NCBI RefSeq assembly: GCF_022511585.1
Contig: NZ_JAKWBN010000005.1
Coordinates: 124,001 to 188,000, forward strand
Direction: 5' to 3'
Length of the DNA stretch: 64,000 nucleotides
Source of the DNA: Shimazuella soli
GTDB taxonomy: Bacteria > Bacillota > Bacilli > Thermoactinomycetales > Thermoactinomycetaceae
Below, one piece after another: positions 8,922 through 16,727 of the stretch. Under the pieces are notes generated by a model. The model saw nothing but the letters and a program-made list of their open reading frames with translations, was not told the origin of the DNA and ran no database searches. The position numbers and the translations under genes were made by a program. Every line of letters begins with the position of its first letter. The stretch's first letter is position 1.

Positions 8922-9353
8922 ATGAACAAAAAAATCAAAAGAAAAGGAATATTCGCTGCCTATTTGACGGCAATGTTTCTATCATTTGTTATTGTTTTTC
9001 TCCCTCATACGGTAGCGTTTGCCGCGTATAAAACAGTTGCTATGCAAACTTACAAAACTTCCTATACCTCAGCTCCTTTTAAATATATCAAAGGAGGACT
9101 TGGTATTAGGGCTTATTGTACGAACACAAAAGGCAAATATCAAACGATGTATTTGCAGAGGAAAATATCAGGCGGTTGGGTGACTCGCGGAACGAGAACA
9201 GTTTATTGCAATAAAGGATCAGACGGAACACTTATGAAGTACAATTATTTTTATATTCCAAATACCGTTTCAGGACAATACTACCGCTTAAAGTTTGTTA
9301 ATTCTGATTCTCGGACAAGCACCAACATATTTTCTGAAGTGAATCCAAATTAA
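8922..9353 (+). CDS. Small secreted protein with two cysteines
   Basis: 143 residues. N-terminal signal peptide (MNKKIKRKGIFAAYL, then a hydrophobic core ending ...TVAFAA). The mature part is rich in Tyr, Thr and Lys and has two cysteines (IRAYCTNTK and TVYCNKGS), probably disulfide-bonded. I start at 8922 because GGAG sits upstream and the signal peptide begins there; the earlier GTG at 8877 has no function I can see. The protein at 43627-44016 shares the pattern S.FK...C.N.K...YLQ....WV...T..YCN.G...YR. Family and function not recognised. Confidence 0.7.
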   Translation: MNKKIKRKGIFAAYLTAMFLSFVIVFLPHTVAFAAYKTVAMQTYKTSYTSAPFKYIKGGLGIRAYCTNTKGKYQTMYLQRKISGGWVTRGTRTVYCNKGSDGTLMKYNYFYIPNTVSGQYYRLKFVNSDSRTSTNIFSEVNPN

Positions 9354-9354
9354 A

Positions 9355-9402
9355 AATACAAAGGTAATCATCGGCTGTGATTGATTACCTTTTGTCTTTT
9401 TG
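9355..9402. terminator. Bidirectional terminator
   Basis: AAAGGTAATCA pairs with TGATTACCTTT, with T-rich sequence downstream on the + strand and T-runs on the complement. It serves the secreted-protein gene and the convergent kptA operon. Confidence 0.8.
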
Positions 9403-9939
9403 TAAAATATACTTTGGCGGTACATGTTCAGTCAGCCAGACTCCATTTTCTGATACATAAAAGAGATATCCATCTTGTGCCATTTGGTAGGCATAGATGG
9501 TGAGGATAACAGGAACACCATGACGTTTTCCTACATCCTTTGCTGTTTCCGGAGATAGTGAGAGGTGAACATGATGACGGGATTTTTTATGTAAACCCGT
9601 TTTAAAAATCTGCTCTAAATAGTGTTTTGCAGTTCCATGGTACAAAAGATCCGGTGGAGATTTGGGTTTATATCCTAGATCGACCTTTATCGAATGTCCT
9701 TGATTTGCACGTATTCGAAGCTTTTTGTCATCGAATGAAAATCTTTTTTTATTATTGGTTTCTACGATAAATTCTAATTCTTCCATGGTGATGAGCTTAC
9801 CTTTTGTTTTACATGCTGTTAACAACTCGGAAACACTGACCCATCCATTCTGATCTAATTTTATACCAATTAATTCTGGCTGGTGTCGCAGGATTAAACT
9901 GAGGAACTTACTGGTATTCTTTAATTTTCTGTCATCCAT
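9385..9939 (-). CDS. kptA: RNA 2'-phosphotransferase, Tpt1/KptA family
   Basis: 184 residues from the ATG at 9939; a GTG at 9948 is possible but lies on its Shine-Dalgarno-like sequence. N-terminal winged-helix part has KFLSLILRHQPELIGIKLDQNGWVSVSEL. The ADP-ribosyltransferase-like part has LLYHGTAKHYLEQIFKTGL and HHVHLS, the Arg-His-Arg-Arg style active site of the family. KptA removes a 2'-phosphate using NAD+. Its bacterial substrate is uncertain because bacteria lack eukaryotic-type tRNA splicing. Last gene of a three-gene minus-strand operon. Confidence 0.9.
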   Translation of the reverse strand: MDDRKLKNTSKFLSLILRHQPELIGIKLDQNGWVSVSELLTACKTKGKLITMEELEFIVETNNKKRFSFDDKKLRIRANQGHSIKVDLGYKPKSPPDLLYHGTAKHYLEQIFKTGLHKKSRHHVHLSLSPETAKDVGKRHGVPVILTIYAYQMAQDGYLFYVSENGVWLTEHVPPKYILQKDKR

Positions 9940-9966
9940 TTCTGTCACTTCTTTAAAATGTTTTAT

Positions 9967-10272
9967 CTAGTTTAAGCCAAAGCCACCTAATGGTTTCAGC
10001 TCTACCTTATCTACTTGTTTGATTAGAGGGAGACTAGCAGCGATATATTCTTTGCTCCCCTCCAATGAGAGAGAGGCTTGATGAGCTTCTTTATTCGACC
10101 ATATCTCTGTGACCCATAATGTATTTTCATCTTCTGTGGATAAATTGATAACATAAAGGTTACAACCTTCTACCATATGCATGTTCTCAGCCACTTGTAG
10201 TAGATTTTGAGCAAGCTCATCTCTTTTTCCTTCATGCGTAATAAATTTCACATACTGACCGAACTTGTCCAT
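9967..10272 (-). CDS. Antibiotic biosynthesis monooxygenase (ABM/YgiN-like) protein
   Basis: 101 residues with the ABM ferredoxin-like fold: YVKFITHEGKRDELAQNLL, CNLYVINLSTED, LWVTEIWSNKEAHQASL and a C-terminal LPLIKQVDKVEL. The family includes small cofactor-free quinone monooxygenases and heme-degrading enzymes; the substrate cannot be assigned. AAGGAG lies 9 bases before the ATG. It sits 15 bases after dinB and 27 bases before the chosen kptA start, in the same operon. Confidence 0.8.
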   Translation of the reverse strand: MDKFGQYVKFITHEGKRDELAQNLLQVAENMHMVEGCNLYVINLSTEDENTLWVTEIWSNKEAHQASLSLEGSKEYIAASLPLIKQVDKVELKPLGGFGLN

Positions 10273-10287
10273 GTCACTTGGCTCCTT

Positions 10288-10782
10288 TTATATTGGAGGT
10301 GTTTCTCCTTGTTCTACCCAATCATCACTTGTTGGACCATATAATCCTGGGATGCGTAAACCTGCTTGTCTCATCAAAACAGTCATTTGGCCGCAATGAT
10401 GGATAGAATGATTGATGATAAACCGAAGTGCTGCACCGTTCTGTAATTCATCTCCCATTATGCTTACTTTCTTTTTTAATGTTTTATCTTTCCATTCCGT
10501 TACAACCGCTCGTAACACCGCATTTATCATTTTATTGTACTCTGCTTGAATGTATTCAGCAGATAACCTAGCTTCATCTAGTTCGAAGGTTGGTGTAGAT
10601 AATCCAAGTAATCCGATGAAATTATAAGAAGCGATAATATGCAAGGCGAGTTCTCCTAATGAGCGGTGATCCTCTGTAATTCTTTGATCGAGTGATTCAT
10701 CTGTCAGGGCATTAAACAGATTTTGTGTATTGGTGGCGTGTTCGATAAACTCGGTTTGAAATTGCTTTATGGTAACAAACAT
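10288..10782 (-). CDS. DinB-family protein
   Basis: 164 residues of four-helix bundle with the metal-binding histidines of the DinB/YfiT family: ELALHIIASYNFIG and INHSIHHCGQMTVLMRQAG. These proteins bind a divalent metal and often act as thiol transferases or in stress resistance, but this member's substrate is unknown. First gene of the operon with the ABM protein and KptA. GGGGGA lies upstream of the start. Confidence 0.82.
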   Translation of the reverse strand: MFVTIKQFQTEFIEHATNTQNLFNALTDESLDQRITEDHRSLGELALHIIASYNFIGLLGLSTPTFELDEARLSAEYIQAEYNKMINAVLRAVVTEWKDKTLKKKVSIMGDELQNGAALRFIINHSIHHCGQMTVLMRQAGLRIPGLYGPTSDDWVEQGETPPI

Positions 10783-10990
10783 GCATGTAATTCCCCCTAA
10801 CTATTTTCTTTTATTATATTAGAATTGCGAGTAGAAAACCCTTGATTTAAATAGTGTGATGAAAACGAGCGTTGGAAGGTCAGTTTTTACAAGTTTAACA
10901 CTTTTTTCAAAAAATATATTTACAGACATATATTCTGGTGATAAACTATCTGTAATTACATATATTGGATAGTTTGAAATGCGAAAACCA

Positions 10991-11108
10991 AGCAGTAGGA
11001 CTATCCATACTGTAAGCAAACCGTGGGGCTCACGGGGTTAGCTTGGTAATGAAATAGTCATGAGGCTATCGTCCCAAGAATCCTGCGGCTTTAGCCGTAA
11101 GGAGTGTC
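10991..11108 (+). mobile_element. IS200/IS605 right-end relic: tnpB 3' end and guide-RNA (reRNA/omega-RNA) scaffold
   Basis: Frame 10994-11041 encodes SRTIHTVSKPWGSRG and a stop, which looks like a TnpB C-terminus. The sequence then reads through conserved-looking stems to a hairpin CCTGCGGCTTTAGCCGTAAGG and ends in GTCAA, the layout of IS605-family right ends and TnpB guide RNAs. No tnpB body is left upstream. A strong hairpin, GCCCTGAC/GTCAGGGC (11119-11141), lies where the guide would be. The assignment rests on recalled family features, not on a search. Confidence 0.7.
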
Positions 11109-11148
11109 AAACAGTTTTGCCCTGACAAATATGGTCAGGGCGAATGAT

Positions 11149-12198
11149 CTATTGAAATATTTTTTGGAGTCCTTGTATTTCCGTTTGGACTCTTTTTATT
11201 TTGTTGGTATAAACATTTGTTTGATTCTGTTCATCAAATAGGGTTGCCAGTCTTCCCATTTCTTGTTTGATGTCTTCTATTTTTACGGAATCGGGCAACT
11301 GGATCGTTTTTGAGTCTTGTTCCTCTAATATATCCCAGATGGTTGTCGCAACGATATAAAAATCAAATTTGACAATAGATTCATCTGTTTCATATGCATC
11401 TTTAAAGTATTTTTCTAAAAACGAGACTGCTTTTGGCGTATCGGTAATGGCCAAATACGTAAATAGCTTTATAGATGTATCAAGAAATCCAGTTTGATTA
11501 TAGATCAGCTCATAACATTTTTGATAATAGGTATCAGCTTCTGCTTTGCGATCTGCCTTTAAAAGAGGAAGTAATAAATCAGCATAGGTCCGATGTGGAA
11601 CACTATGACAAAAAACTTTTCCTGCTAATATAGGCTGTGCAACGTCTAAGGCTTCCTCTAATTTTCCTAGATAAAGAAGCGTCTGCGTTTTGTTTGCAAG
11701 TGTACAAGCATGACAATCAGACAGTGAATCACTTGGTTCTGCTATCCATTTTTCATAATAGTGTTTTACTTCCTCTGTTTTCTCCAGGTTCATCGCTAAA
11801 ACATGTTTGAGATAGTAATAGTAGTGAGGTCCATGTCCAGATTGAATAAATCTTTTTCTTAAATCTTCGAGTGTCGCTTCTACCTTGGCAAGTTCGATAT
11901 CTGGGAACAAAAGGAGGCGATCGGCAACCCATTTATAATTCCACATCATTTGATGGTCATTGGCCATTTCTGGATGTTTATCATAATACGCAAGACACCA
12001 AGCGAATGCCACGATGGCCTTCTCACCATGCCCAGAGAAAATAGCAGTATCGACTAATAACATTCTCGCATCGAATTGTTCCTCTGGACCTAAGTGTACA
12101 TCTGCAATTCGGATCGCTTCTTCCAAGATGCCGATTTTTACTTTGCCATGAGGTGCATCATAAGATTGCTCCAAAAGATCTTCAAATTTCTCTATCAT
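11149..12198 (-). CDS. TPR-like helical protein paired with the HSP90-family ATPase
   Basis: 349 residues, almost all alpha-helical, with degenerate TPR-like repeats (HGEKAIVAFAWCLAYYDK, LANKTQTLLYLGKLEEALDVA, YADLLLPLLKADRKAEADTYY). No enzyme motif seen. It starts 2 bases after the stop of the HSP90-family gene, with its ribosome binding site inside that gene's last codons, so the two are made together. Eukaryotic HSP90 uses TPR co-chaperones; by analogy this could be a dedicated partner, which is inference. Confidence 0.65.
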   Translation of the reverse strand: MIEKFEDLLEQSYDAPHGKVKIGILEEAIRIADVHLGPEEQFDARMLLVDTAIFSGHGEKAIVAFAWCLAYYDKHPEMANDHQMMWNYKWVADRLLLFPDIELAKVEATLEDLRKRFIQSGHGPHYYYYLKHVLAMNLEKTEEVKHYYEKWIAEPSDSLSDCHACTLANKTQTLLYLGKLEEALDVAQPILAGKVFCHSVPHRTYADLLLPLLKADRKAEADTYYQKCYELIYNQTGFLDTSIKLFTYLAITDTPKAVSFLEKYFKDAYETDESIVKFDFYIVATTIWDILEEQDSKTIQLPDSVKIEDIKQEMGRLATLFDEQNQTNVYTNKIKRVQTEIQGLQKIFQ

Positions 12199-12200
12199 CG

Positions 12201-13967
12201 TTATTCTCCTAACCCTCGCTCAATAAACGAGATCAAACCTTTGTTAAGTAATTGAAATTCTTGTTTTTTCAAAGGATAGTTCCCGAGTAGCAACGCTTGT
12301 ACATATAGCATCTCTACGATCAATTCATTGAGGGATGTATTGGTGGATTGGATCACTTTTTGGATCGTTGGATTTTGAAAGTTAAAACATAATTGGGCAA
12401 AACTAGGTTTTATCTTGTTATTGGTCAGTTGAGTGATAATCGAAGAAAATAAATCGTTGGCTTTTTCTTTTGTTTGTTCGGTTGTACGAATAAAAAGTGC
12501 TTCCTCATTAGTTGTATAAAGTGCCGGCAGATCATCAGGCTGGTAATTTCTCATTTCCGCTGTACATTGGTAGGGCTGTAGAACTTTGTTTGCTAATTCG
12601 ATAAAATCATATGCTTTTCTTCGATCCTCCAGCGATAACTCTGTAAAATTATACATGAAAGAACTAGAATTGATGTGTTTTACTTTATAATCGGTAAATA
12701 CGTTTGGCAGTTTTCTTAATAGTTCTGTGTCGTACATGTAAGAACCATTTACCACGCAGATGGATTGAGCTTTGGCTACTTGGTGGATTTGTCGAAATTC
12801 ATCCATATTCGAGGTATATAAGATGGTATTGGAATACTCTCGAATTTCTTTCATAGCCAGTCGTCCAAAAGAGGTGTTGAATGGCAGCCAATCGATGAAG
12901 AGTGTATATAATTCATCATCTTCTTGCGCCAAGAACTTAAGGGACTCATAATGAATTTCGATGATTTTTTTAAATTGATTTACGTTGGTTTTGCTCAGTT
13001 GAATGAGATATCGTTTGATACATTCTCCTAATTCTTGTTGAACCAATTTTAGGCGTTCATCATTGGAAAATTCTTCACGGGACGCAGTTGGTTTTAGTAA
13101 ATTGACATTGAGAATACTCGTGACAAAAAATGCCCAGTCTGGGAGGATTCCTTCTACTTTTTCAGATAATAACATCTGCTTCACATAGACAAGATGCTGT
13201 TTTTTGGCGTTGATTCTTATCGAATAGGGAAGGATGTAGGCTACACCATTAGCATCTCCAGCAGGTGAATACAAGGGAATCGCATCGAGATAATCGATTT
13301 GCATTTTTTTCTTTCCATAAGAAAGTGCTTCTTCCGTCGTCATTTCCCATGGGGTTTTATCGCTGTTCAATCGAATTGGCTTATCATCATAAAAGTGAAT
13401 GGGAAAAGGAAGAAATTCACCATAGTGGCGAACCATTTCTTGTATTTTTTCTTTTGTAAAGTAGGATTCAAAGCCGCGTTTGCTCTGAAGGTAAATCTTT
13501 GTGCCTGTTTCCATTTCCTGTTCCAATACTTGGATGGTATAGCTCCCATCCGGCTTACCACGCCATTCAATTGTTTTGTTTTCTTTAGCAGAACGAGTGA
13601 GCAACACAATTTCATCACTGACGATAAAACAAGATAATAACCCGACACCAAAGCGACCGATGAAGTCTTGATCTTCTGCTCGGTTTTTGGATGTTTGTCC
13701 AATCTGTGCAAGAAAATGATGCACTTCTTCTTCTGTTAATCCAATTCCGTTATCTTCAATATATAGAGTGGGGAGAGTACCAGGAGAAGAGAATAACTCT
13801 AATCCAATTTTCCCTTGATGAGAAGCTTCTATTTTTTGACGTGCTGTGATCGCATCCACAGCATTTTGTATCAATTCACGAACGAATACCTGCGGGGTGC
13901 TGTATAGATGATTGGAAAGCAGATCAATCATCCCTTTGAGGTTTACTTTAAAATGAAATTGATCCAT
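12201..13967 (-). CDS. HSP90-family ATPase, HtpG-like
   Basis: 588 residues. The GHKL ATPase domain has VRELIQNAVDAI (catalytic Glu, N box), LYIEDNGIGLTEEEV (D.G.G) and FIGRFGVGLLSCFIVSD (G box). It is followed by a middle-domain-like part with LKPTASREEFSND. At 588 residues it is shorter than canonical HtpG (about 620), has a divergent C-terminal part, and lacks an obvious MEEVD-like tail. It matches the 'HSP90 family protein' seen beside TPR proteins rather than housekeeping htpG. Clients unknown. First gene of a two-gene minus-strand operon. Confidence 0.85.
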   Translation of the reverse strand: MDQFHFKVNLKGMIDLLSNHLYSTPQVFVRELIQNAVDAITARQKIEASHQGKIGLELFSSPGTLPTLYIEDNGIGLTEEEVHHFLAQIGQTSKNRAEDQDFIGRFGVGLLSCFIVSDEIVLLTRSAKENKTIEWRGKPDGSYTIQVLEQEMETGTKIYLQSKRGFESYFTKEKIQEMVRHYGEFLPFPIHFYDDKPIRLNSDKTPWEMTTEEALSYGKKKMQIDYLDAIPLYSPAGDANGVAYILPYSIRINAKKQHLVYVKQMLLSEKVEGILPDWAFFVTSILNVNLLKPTASREEFSNDERLKLVQQELGECIKRYLIQLSKTNVNQFKKIIEIHYESLKFLAQEDDELYTLFIDWLPFNTSFGRLAMKEIREYSNTILYTSNMDEFRQIHQVAKAQSICVVNGSYMYDTELLRKLPNVFTDYKVKHINSSSFMYNFTELSLEDRRKAYDFIELANKVLQPYQCTAEMRNYQPDDLPALYTTNEEALFIRTTEQTKEKANDLFSSIITQLTNNKIKPSFAQLCFNFQNPTIQKVIQSTNTSLNELIVEMLYVQALLLGNYPLKKQEFQLLNKGLISFIERGLGE

Positions 13968-14128
13968 TTTATATCTCCCTTGTGATTTGCAAATAAATGT
14001 TGATTTTAATTTTATTATAAATACTTAGATCAAACCAGTAATTTAATTAATTTTAGGCTAATTGGGTGTTTTTTCTAGTTTGTTTTGGAAACAATAGAAA
14101 AGATTATTAGCCATCATCAACCCTTTTC

Positions 14129-14190
14129 TTGACAAGAGGAATAGAACGTGATATTTTAATTGTGCGCAACTTAATTGCCTAAAATTTATT
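14129..14190 (+). promoter_or_regulatory. Promoter of ohrR-ohr with candidate OhrR operator
   Basis: TTGACA (14129-14134), 17-base spacer, TATTTT (14152-14157). Overlapping and downstream are two TTAATTG elements and the near-palindrome GCAACTTAATTGC, similar to the CAATTAAATTG core of known OhrR boxes. Autorepression by OhrR is expected for the family. Confidence 0.65.
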
Positions 14191-14257
14191 TTGAAGAAGG
14201 TGGCTGTTTTGCTAGTAGGAATAAACTACGAAGCAGTTTCTGGAGGATAGAAAGAAA

Positions 14258-14701
14258 ATGAACAAAGAAGATATGCTTCGGCTGGATTCACAGCTTTGTT
14301 TTTCGATATATGCGTGTTCTCGTGAAGTTATCGGACTCTATCGTCCTTTATTGGATGCTTTAGAAATAACGTATCCCCAGTACTTGGTACTGCTTGTATT
14401 ATGGGAGCAAAAACAATCTACTGTAAAAGAACTTGGAAAGAAACTTTACTTAGATTCAGGTACTCTTACCCCGATGTTAAAGCGAATGGAAGCAAATGGG
14501 TTAGTGAATCGCTTTCGATCGAAGGAAGATGAACGAACGGTTTTAGTAAGTTTGACGGAAAAAGGGGAAACCTTAAAAGAGAAAGCTTATTGCATACCTG
14601 AGGAACTCATTGCAAAAAGTGGATTGACAGTGGAAGAGACCAAAGATATGCTCCGTCGCTTACAAGCATTGCTTGGGCAATTGCATAATCTGAAAGATTA
14701 A
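14258..14701 (+). CDS. ohrR: OhrR, MarR-family organic-peroxide sensor repressor
   Basis: 147 residues with a MarR winged helix (STVKELGKKLYLDSGTLTPMLKRMEANGLVNR, then RSKEDERTVLVSLTEKG). The N-terminus has DSQLCFSIYACSRE: Cys14 fits the peroxide-reactive cysteine of OhrR, and Cys20 is also present. Reaction with organic hydroperoxides would release DNA and induce ohr, which begins 23 bases downstream. The promoter overlaps AT-rich palindromic elements. Confidence 0.9.
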   Translation: MNKEDMLRLDSQLCFSIYACSREVIGLYRPLLDALEITYPQYLVLLVLWEQKQSTVKELGKKLYLDSGTLTPMLKRMEANGLVNRFRSKEDERTVLVSLTEKGETLKEKAYCIPEELIAKSGLTVEETKDMLRRLQALLGQLHNLKD

Positions 14702-14724
14702 CAAAAGGAAAAGAGGAATATAGA

Positions 14725-15147
14725 ATGGAATCTCTATACACAGCGCAAGTGACTGCTGAAGGTGGTCGTAATGGTCGAGTAGTATCCAGTGATGGTGTGA
14801 TTGATTTGGAAGTGAAAATGCCTAAGTCCTTAGGCGGCCCAGGTGGAGAAGCAACAAACCCTGAGCAGTTATTTGCAGCTGGTTATTCTGCTTGCTTTGA
14901 TAGCGCACTTAACCTCGTCATCCGAAAAAAACGTTTAAAAGAAGTAGAGAGTACTAAAGTCACAGCGAATGTTTCCATCGGCAAAGATACAGATGGTGGA
15001 TTTGGACTAGCTGTGCAGCTAGATGTACAAATCGTTGGAGTAGATAAAGAGACAGCACAAGAGTTGTTAGAAGCAGCTCATCAGGTATGTCCTTATTCCA
15101 AAGCCACTCGTGGAAATATTGATGTTGTGTTGAATGCAGTAGAATAA
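14725..15147 (+). CDS. ohr: Organic hydroperoxide resistance peroxiredoxin Ohr
   Basis: 140 residues of the Ohr/OsmC fold. Two redox cysteines are present: Cys57 in FAAGYSACFDSAL and Cys122 in VCPYSKATRGN. The N-terminal part has the Ohr-specific LYTAQVTAEGGRNGRV. It reduces organic hydroperoxides with dithiol electron donors. It sits directly after its repressor gene and ends in a terminator at 15157-15197. Confidence 0.95.
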   Translation: MESLYTAQVTAEGGRNGRVVSSDGVIDLEVKMPKSLGGPGGEATNPEQLFAAGYSACFDSALNLVIRKKRLKEVESTKVTANVSIGKDTDGGFGLAVQLDVQIVGVDKETAQELLEAAHQVCPYSKATRGNIDVVLNAVE

Positions 15148-15156
15148 ATATAGCAA

Positions 15157-15197
15157 AACAAGCTATAGATTAACTAGATCTGTAGCTTGTTTTTTCT
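15157..15197 (+). terminator. Terminator of the ohrR-ohr operon
   Basis: ACAAGCTA pairs with TAGCTTGT across an AT-rich loop, followed by TTTTTTC. Confidence 0.85.
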
Positions 15198-15301
15198 TGG
15201 ATAAAACAAGTAACTTCACAAAAGTAAGTTAATGATATATACTAAATAAAAGTAAGTGGTTGTACTTATTTTAAATTTTTTATAAAAAACAATGAGGTGT
15301 C

Positions 15302-16063
15302 ATGATGGGTATAAGTGTTTATCGTCCATCTCAACAAGCTGTTGGCAGTTTTGATGGTGGTAAAATTACAGAACAAAAACCAATTGGTTTTTCTGGGGAA
15401 GGATCAGGAGTCAAACGAATTGGTCCTTTATTTTATTGGGCATGGGCTCAAGCAGCGCAGGAAGGGTATATTCCGCTGCATCCCCATCAAGCATTTGAGA
15501 TTATCACTTATGTGGTACATGGTCAGGCAGAACATGGGGATACGTTGGGAACGAAAAGTGTCGTAGGTGCTGGTGGATTACAAGTCATGCAGACGGGATC
15601 TGGTGTATCTCATGAAGAGAGATTCATCGGACCTGATATGGAAGCATTTCAGATATGGTTTGAACCTTTTATTCAAGAAGCAATGAAAAGGAAACCAACT
15701 TATCATCAATTTGAATCGACAGATTTTCCTGTTATTGAACAAGATGGTGTGCGGATTAAAAATATTATTGGCAGCGGTTCACCTGTTCTTTTAACTACTG
15801 ATGTTCAAATGTGGGATGTACAACTATCGAGCAGCAGTACTTATGAACATCTTGTTCCAGAAGGATATGTTTTAGCGACACTAGCCCTGCGGGGAACGGG
15901 TAGTTGGAAAGAGGATGACTGGACTTATTTTCAAGAGAGAGATTTTATTGTTTTAGAAGCAGATGAACAGCGTATTTATCAACTGAAAACAGATTCTGAG
16001 TTACGGATGATATTCATTCAAGTACCAAGTAAAACAGACTATAAGCTTTACCCAAAATGGTAA
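15302..16063 (+). CDS. Pirin-family bicupin protein
   Basis: 253 residues. The N-terminal cupin has PLHPHQAFEIITYVVHGQAEHGD and GLQVMQTGSGVSHEERF, with the metal-binding His/Glu pattern of pirins. The C-terminal cupin is more degenerate. Pirins are iron-binding proteins; some are quercetin dioxygenases and others transcription cofactors, so the role is open. It may start at 15302 or at the adjacent ATG 15305. It follows the ohr operon but has its own upstream region. Confidence 0.85.
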   Translation: MMGISVYRPSQQAVGSFDGGKITEQKPIGFSGEGSGVKRIGPLFYWAWAQAAQEGYIPLHPHQAFEIITYVVHGQAEHGDTLGTKSVVGAGGLQVMQTGSGVSHEERFIGPDMEAFQIWFEPFIQEAMKRKPTYHQFESTDFPVIEQDGVRIKNIIGSGSPVLLTTDVQMWDVQLSSSSTYEHLVPEGYVLATLALRGTGSWKEDDWTYFQERDFIVLEADEQRIYQLKTDSELRMIFIQVPSKTDYKLYPKW

Positions 16064-16096
16064 AAAGTCTCTCTAAATCGAAGAGAGACTTTTTGT
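16062..16096. terminator. Bidirectional terminator
   Basis: AAAAAGTCTCTCT pairs with AGAGAGACTTTTT around a short loop, between the convergent pirin and ycnI genes. Symmetric T-runs serve both strands. Confidence 0.9.
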
Positions 16097-16707
16097 TATG
16101 TTCTTTTACGAAATAGGCTGATGAGGGAGAGCAAAAGCGATAGAACAGCAAGGATAATGGCGATCCACTGATAGGAGGAGCTAGATTTATCTGGTGTCTG
16201 CGGATTCATATTCATCGTATGATCCATTTCATTCATTTCTGATTTGGGACTAATGGTGGTGACAGATGCAGGTGTTTCACTTTCAGGAGCACCAGTCCAG
16301 TCAACTACGGTACCATCTGCATACGTTTGATGAGCTTTCCATGAGACAGATGTTGCTTGTTTTGGGTTTGCTCCGATAAACGGAAACTCAAAAAATTCAT
16401 GTGCTTTGATTCCATCCCCTGTAGCTGTCCAGATGATACCGGTATTGCGGCCATCGGAACCTTTGACGAATTGATAGTTCCAACCTGATACAGGTTCTAC
16501 GGTCTCTACCTGCACATCTTTTGGAAATTCTAATTGTACTTTCGTCGTGCTGCTGTCTTTTTCGGATGGAACTCGGACAGTATACTTTTCATAAGCGCCG
16601 ACTGTTGATTCTTTGGGCCAAACGGTAACATGTGCATCGACGATGCTTGTAAATCCAAAAAAGGTAAATAAAACGAATAACGTCATAGGGATATGATATT
16701 TTTTCAA
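16096..16707 (-). CDS. ycnI: YcnI-like copper-associated protein (DUF1775)
   Basis: Signal peptide, then mature HVTVWPKESTVGAYEKYTVRVPSE, whose N-terminal His binds Cu(II) in the YcnI family. Next come the DUF1775 beta-sandwich, a Met/His-rich linker (MNEMDHTMNMNPQ) and a C-terminal membrane anchor (IAIILAVLSLLLSLISLF). I prefer the TTG start at 16707 (AAGGAG 9 bases upstream). An ATG at 16728 overlaps the copCD stop codon. It lies next to copCD as in ycn operons and acts at the outer face of the membrane. Confidence 0.85.
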   Translation of the reverse strand: MKKYHIPMTLFVLFTFFGFTSIVDAHVTVWPKESTVGAYEKYTVRVPSEKDSSTTKVQLEFPKDVQVETVEPVSGWNYQFVKGSDGRNTGIIWTATGDGIKAHEFFEFPFIGANPKQATSVSWKAHQTYADGTVVDWTGAPESETPASVTTISPKSEMNEMDHTMNMNPQTPDKSSSSYQWIAIILAVLSLLLSLISLFRKRT

Positions 16708-16727
16708 TGAAATAAACTCCTTTTTCA

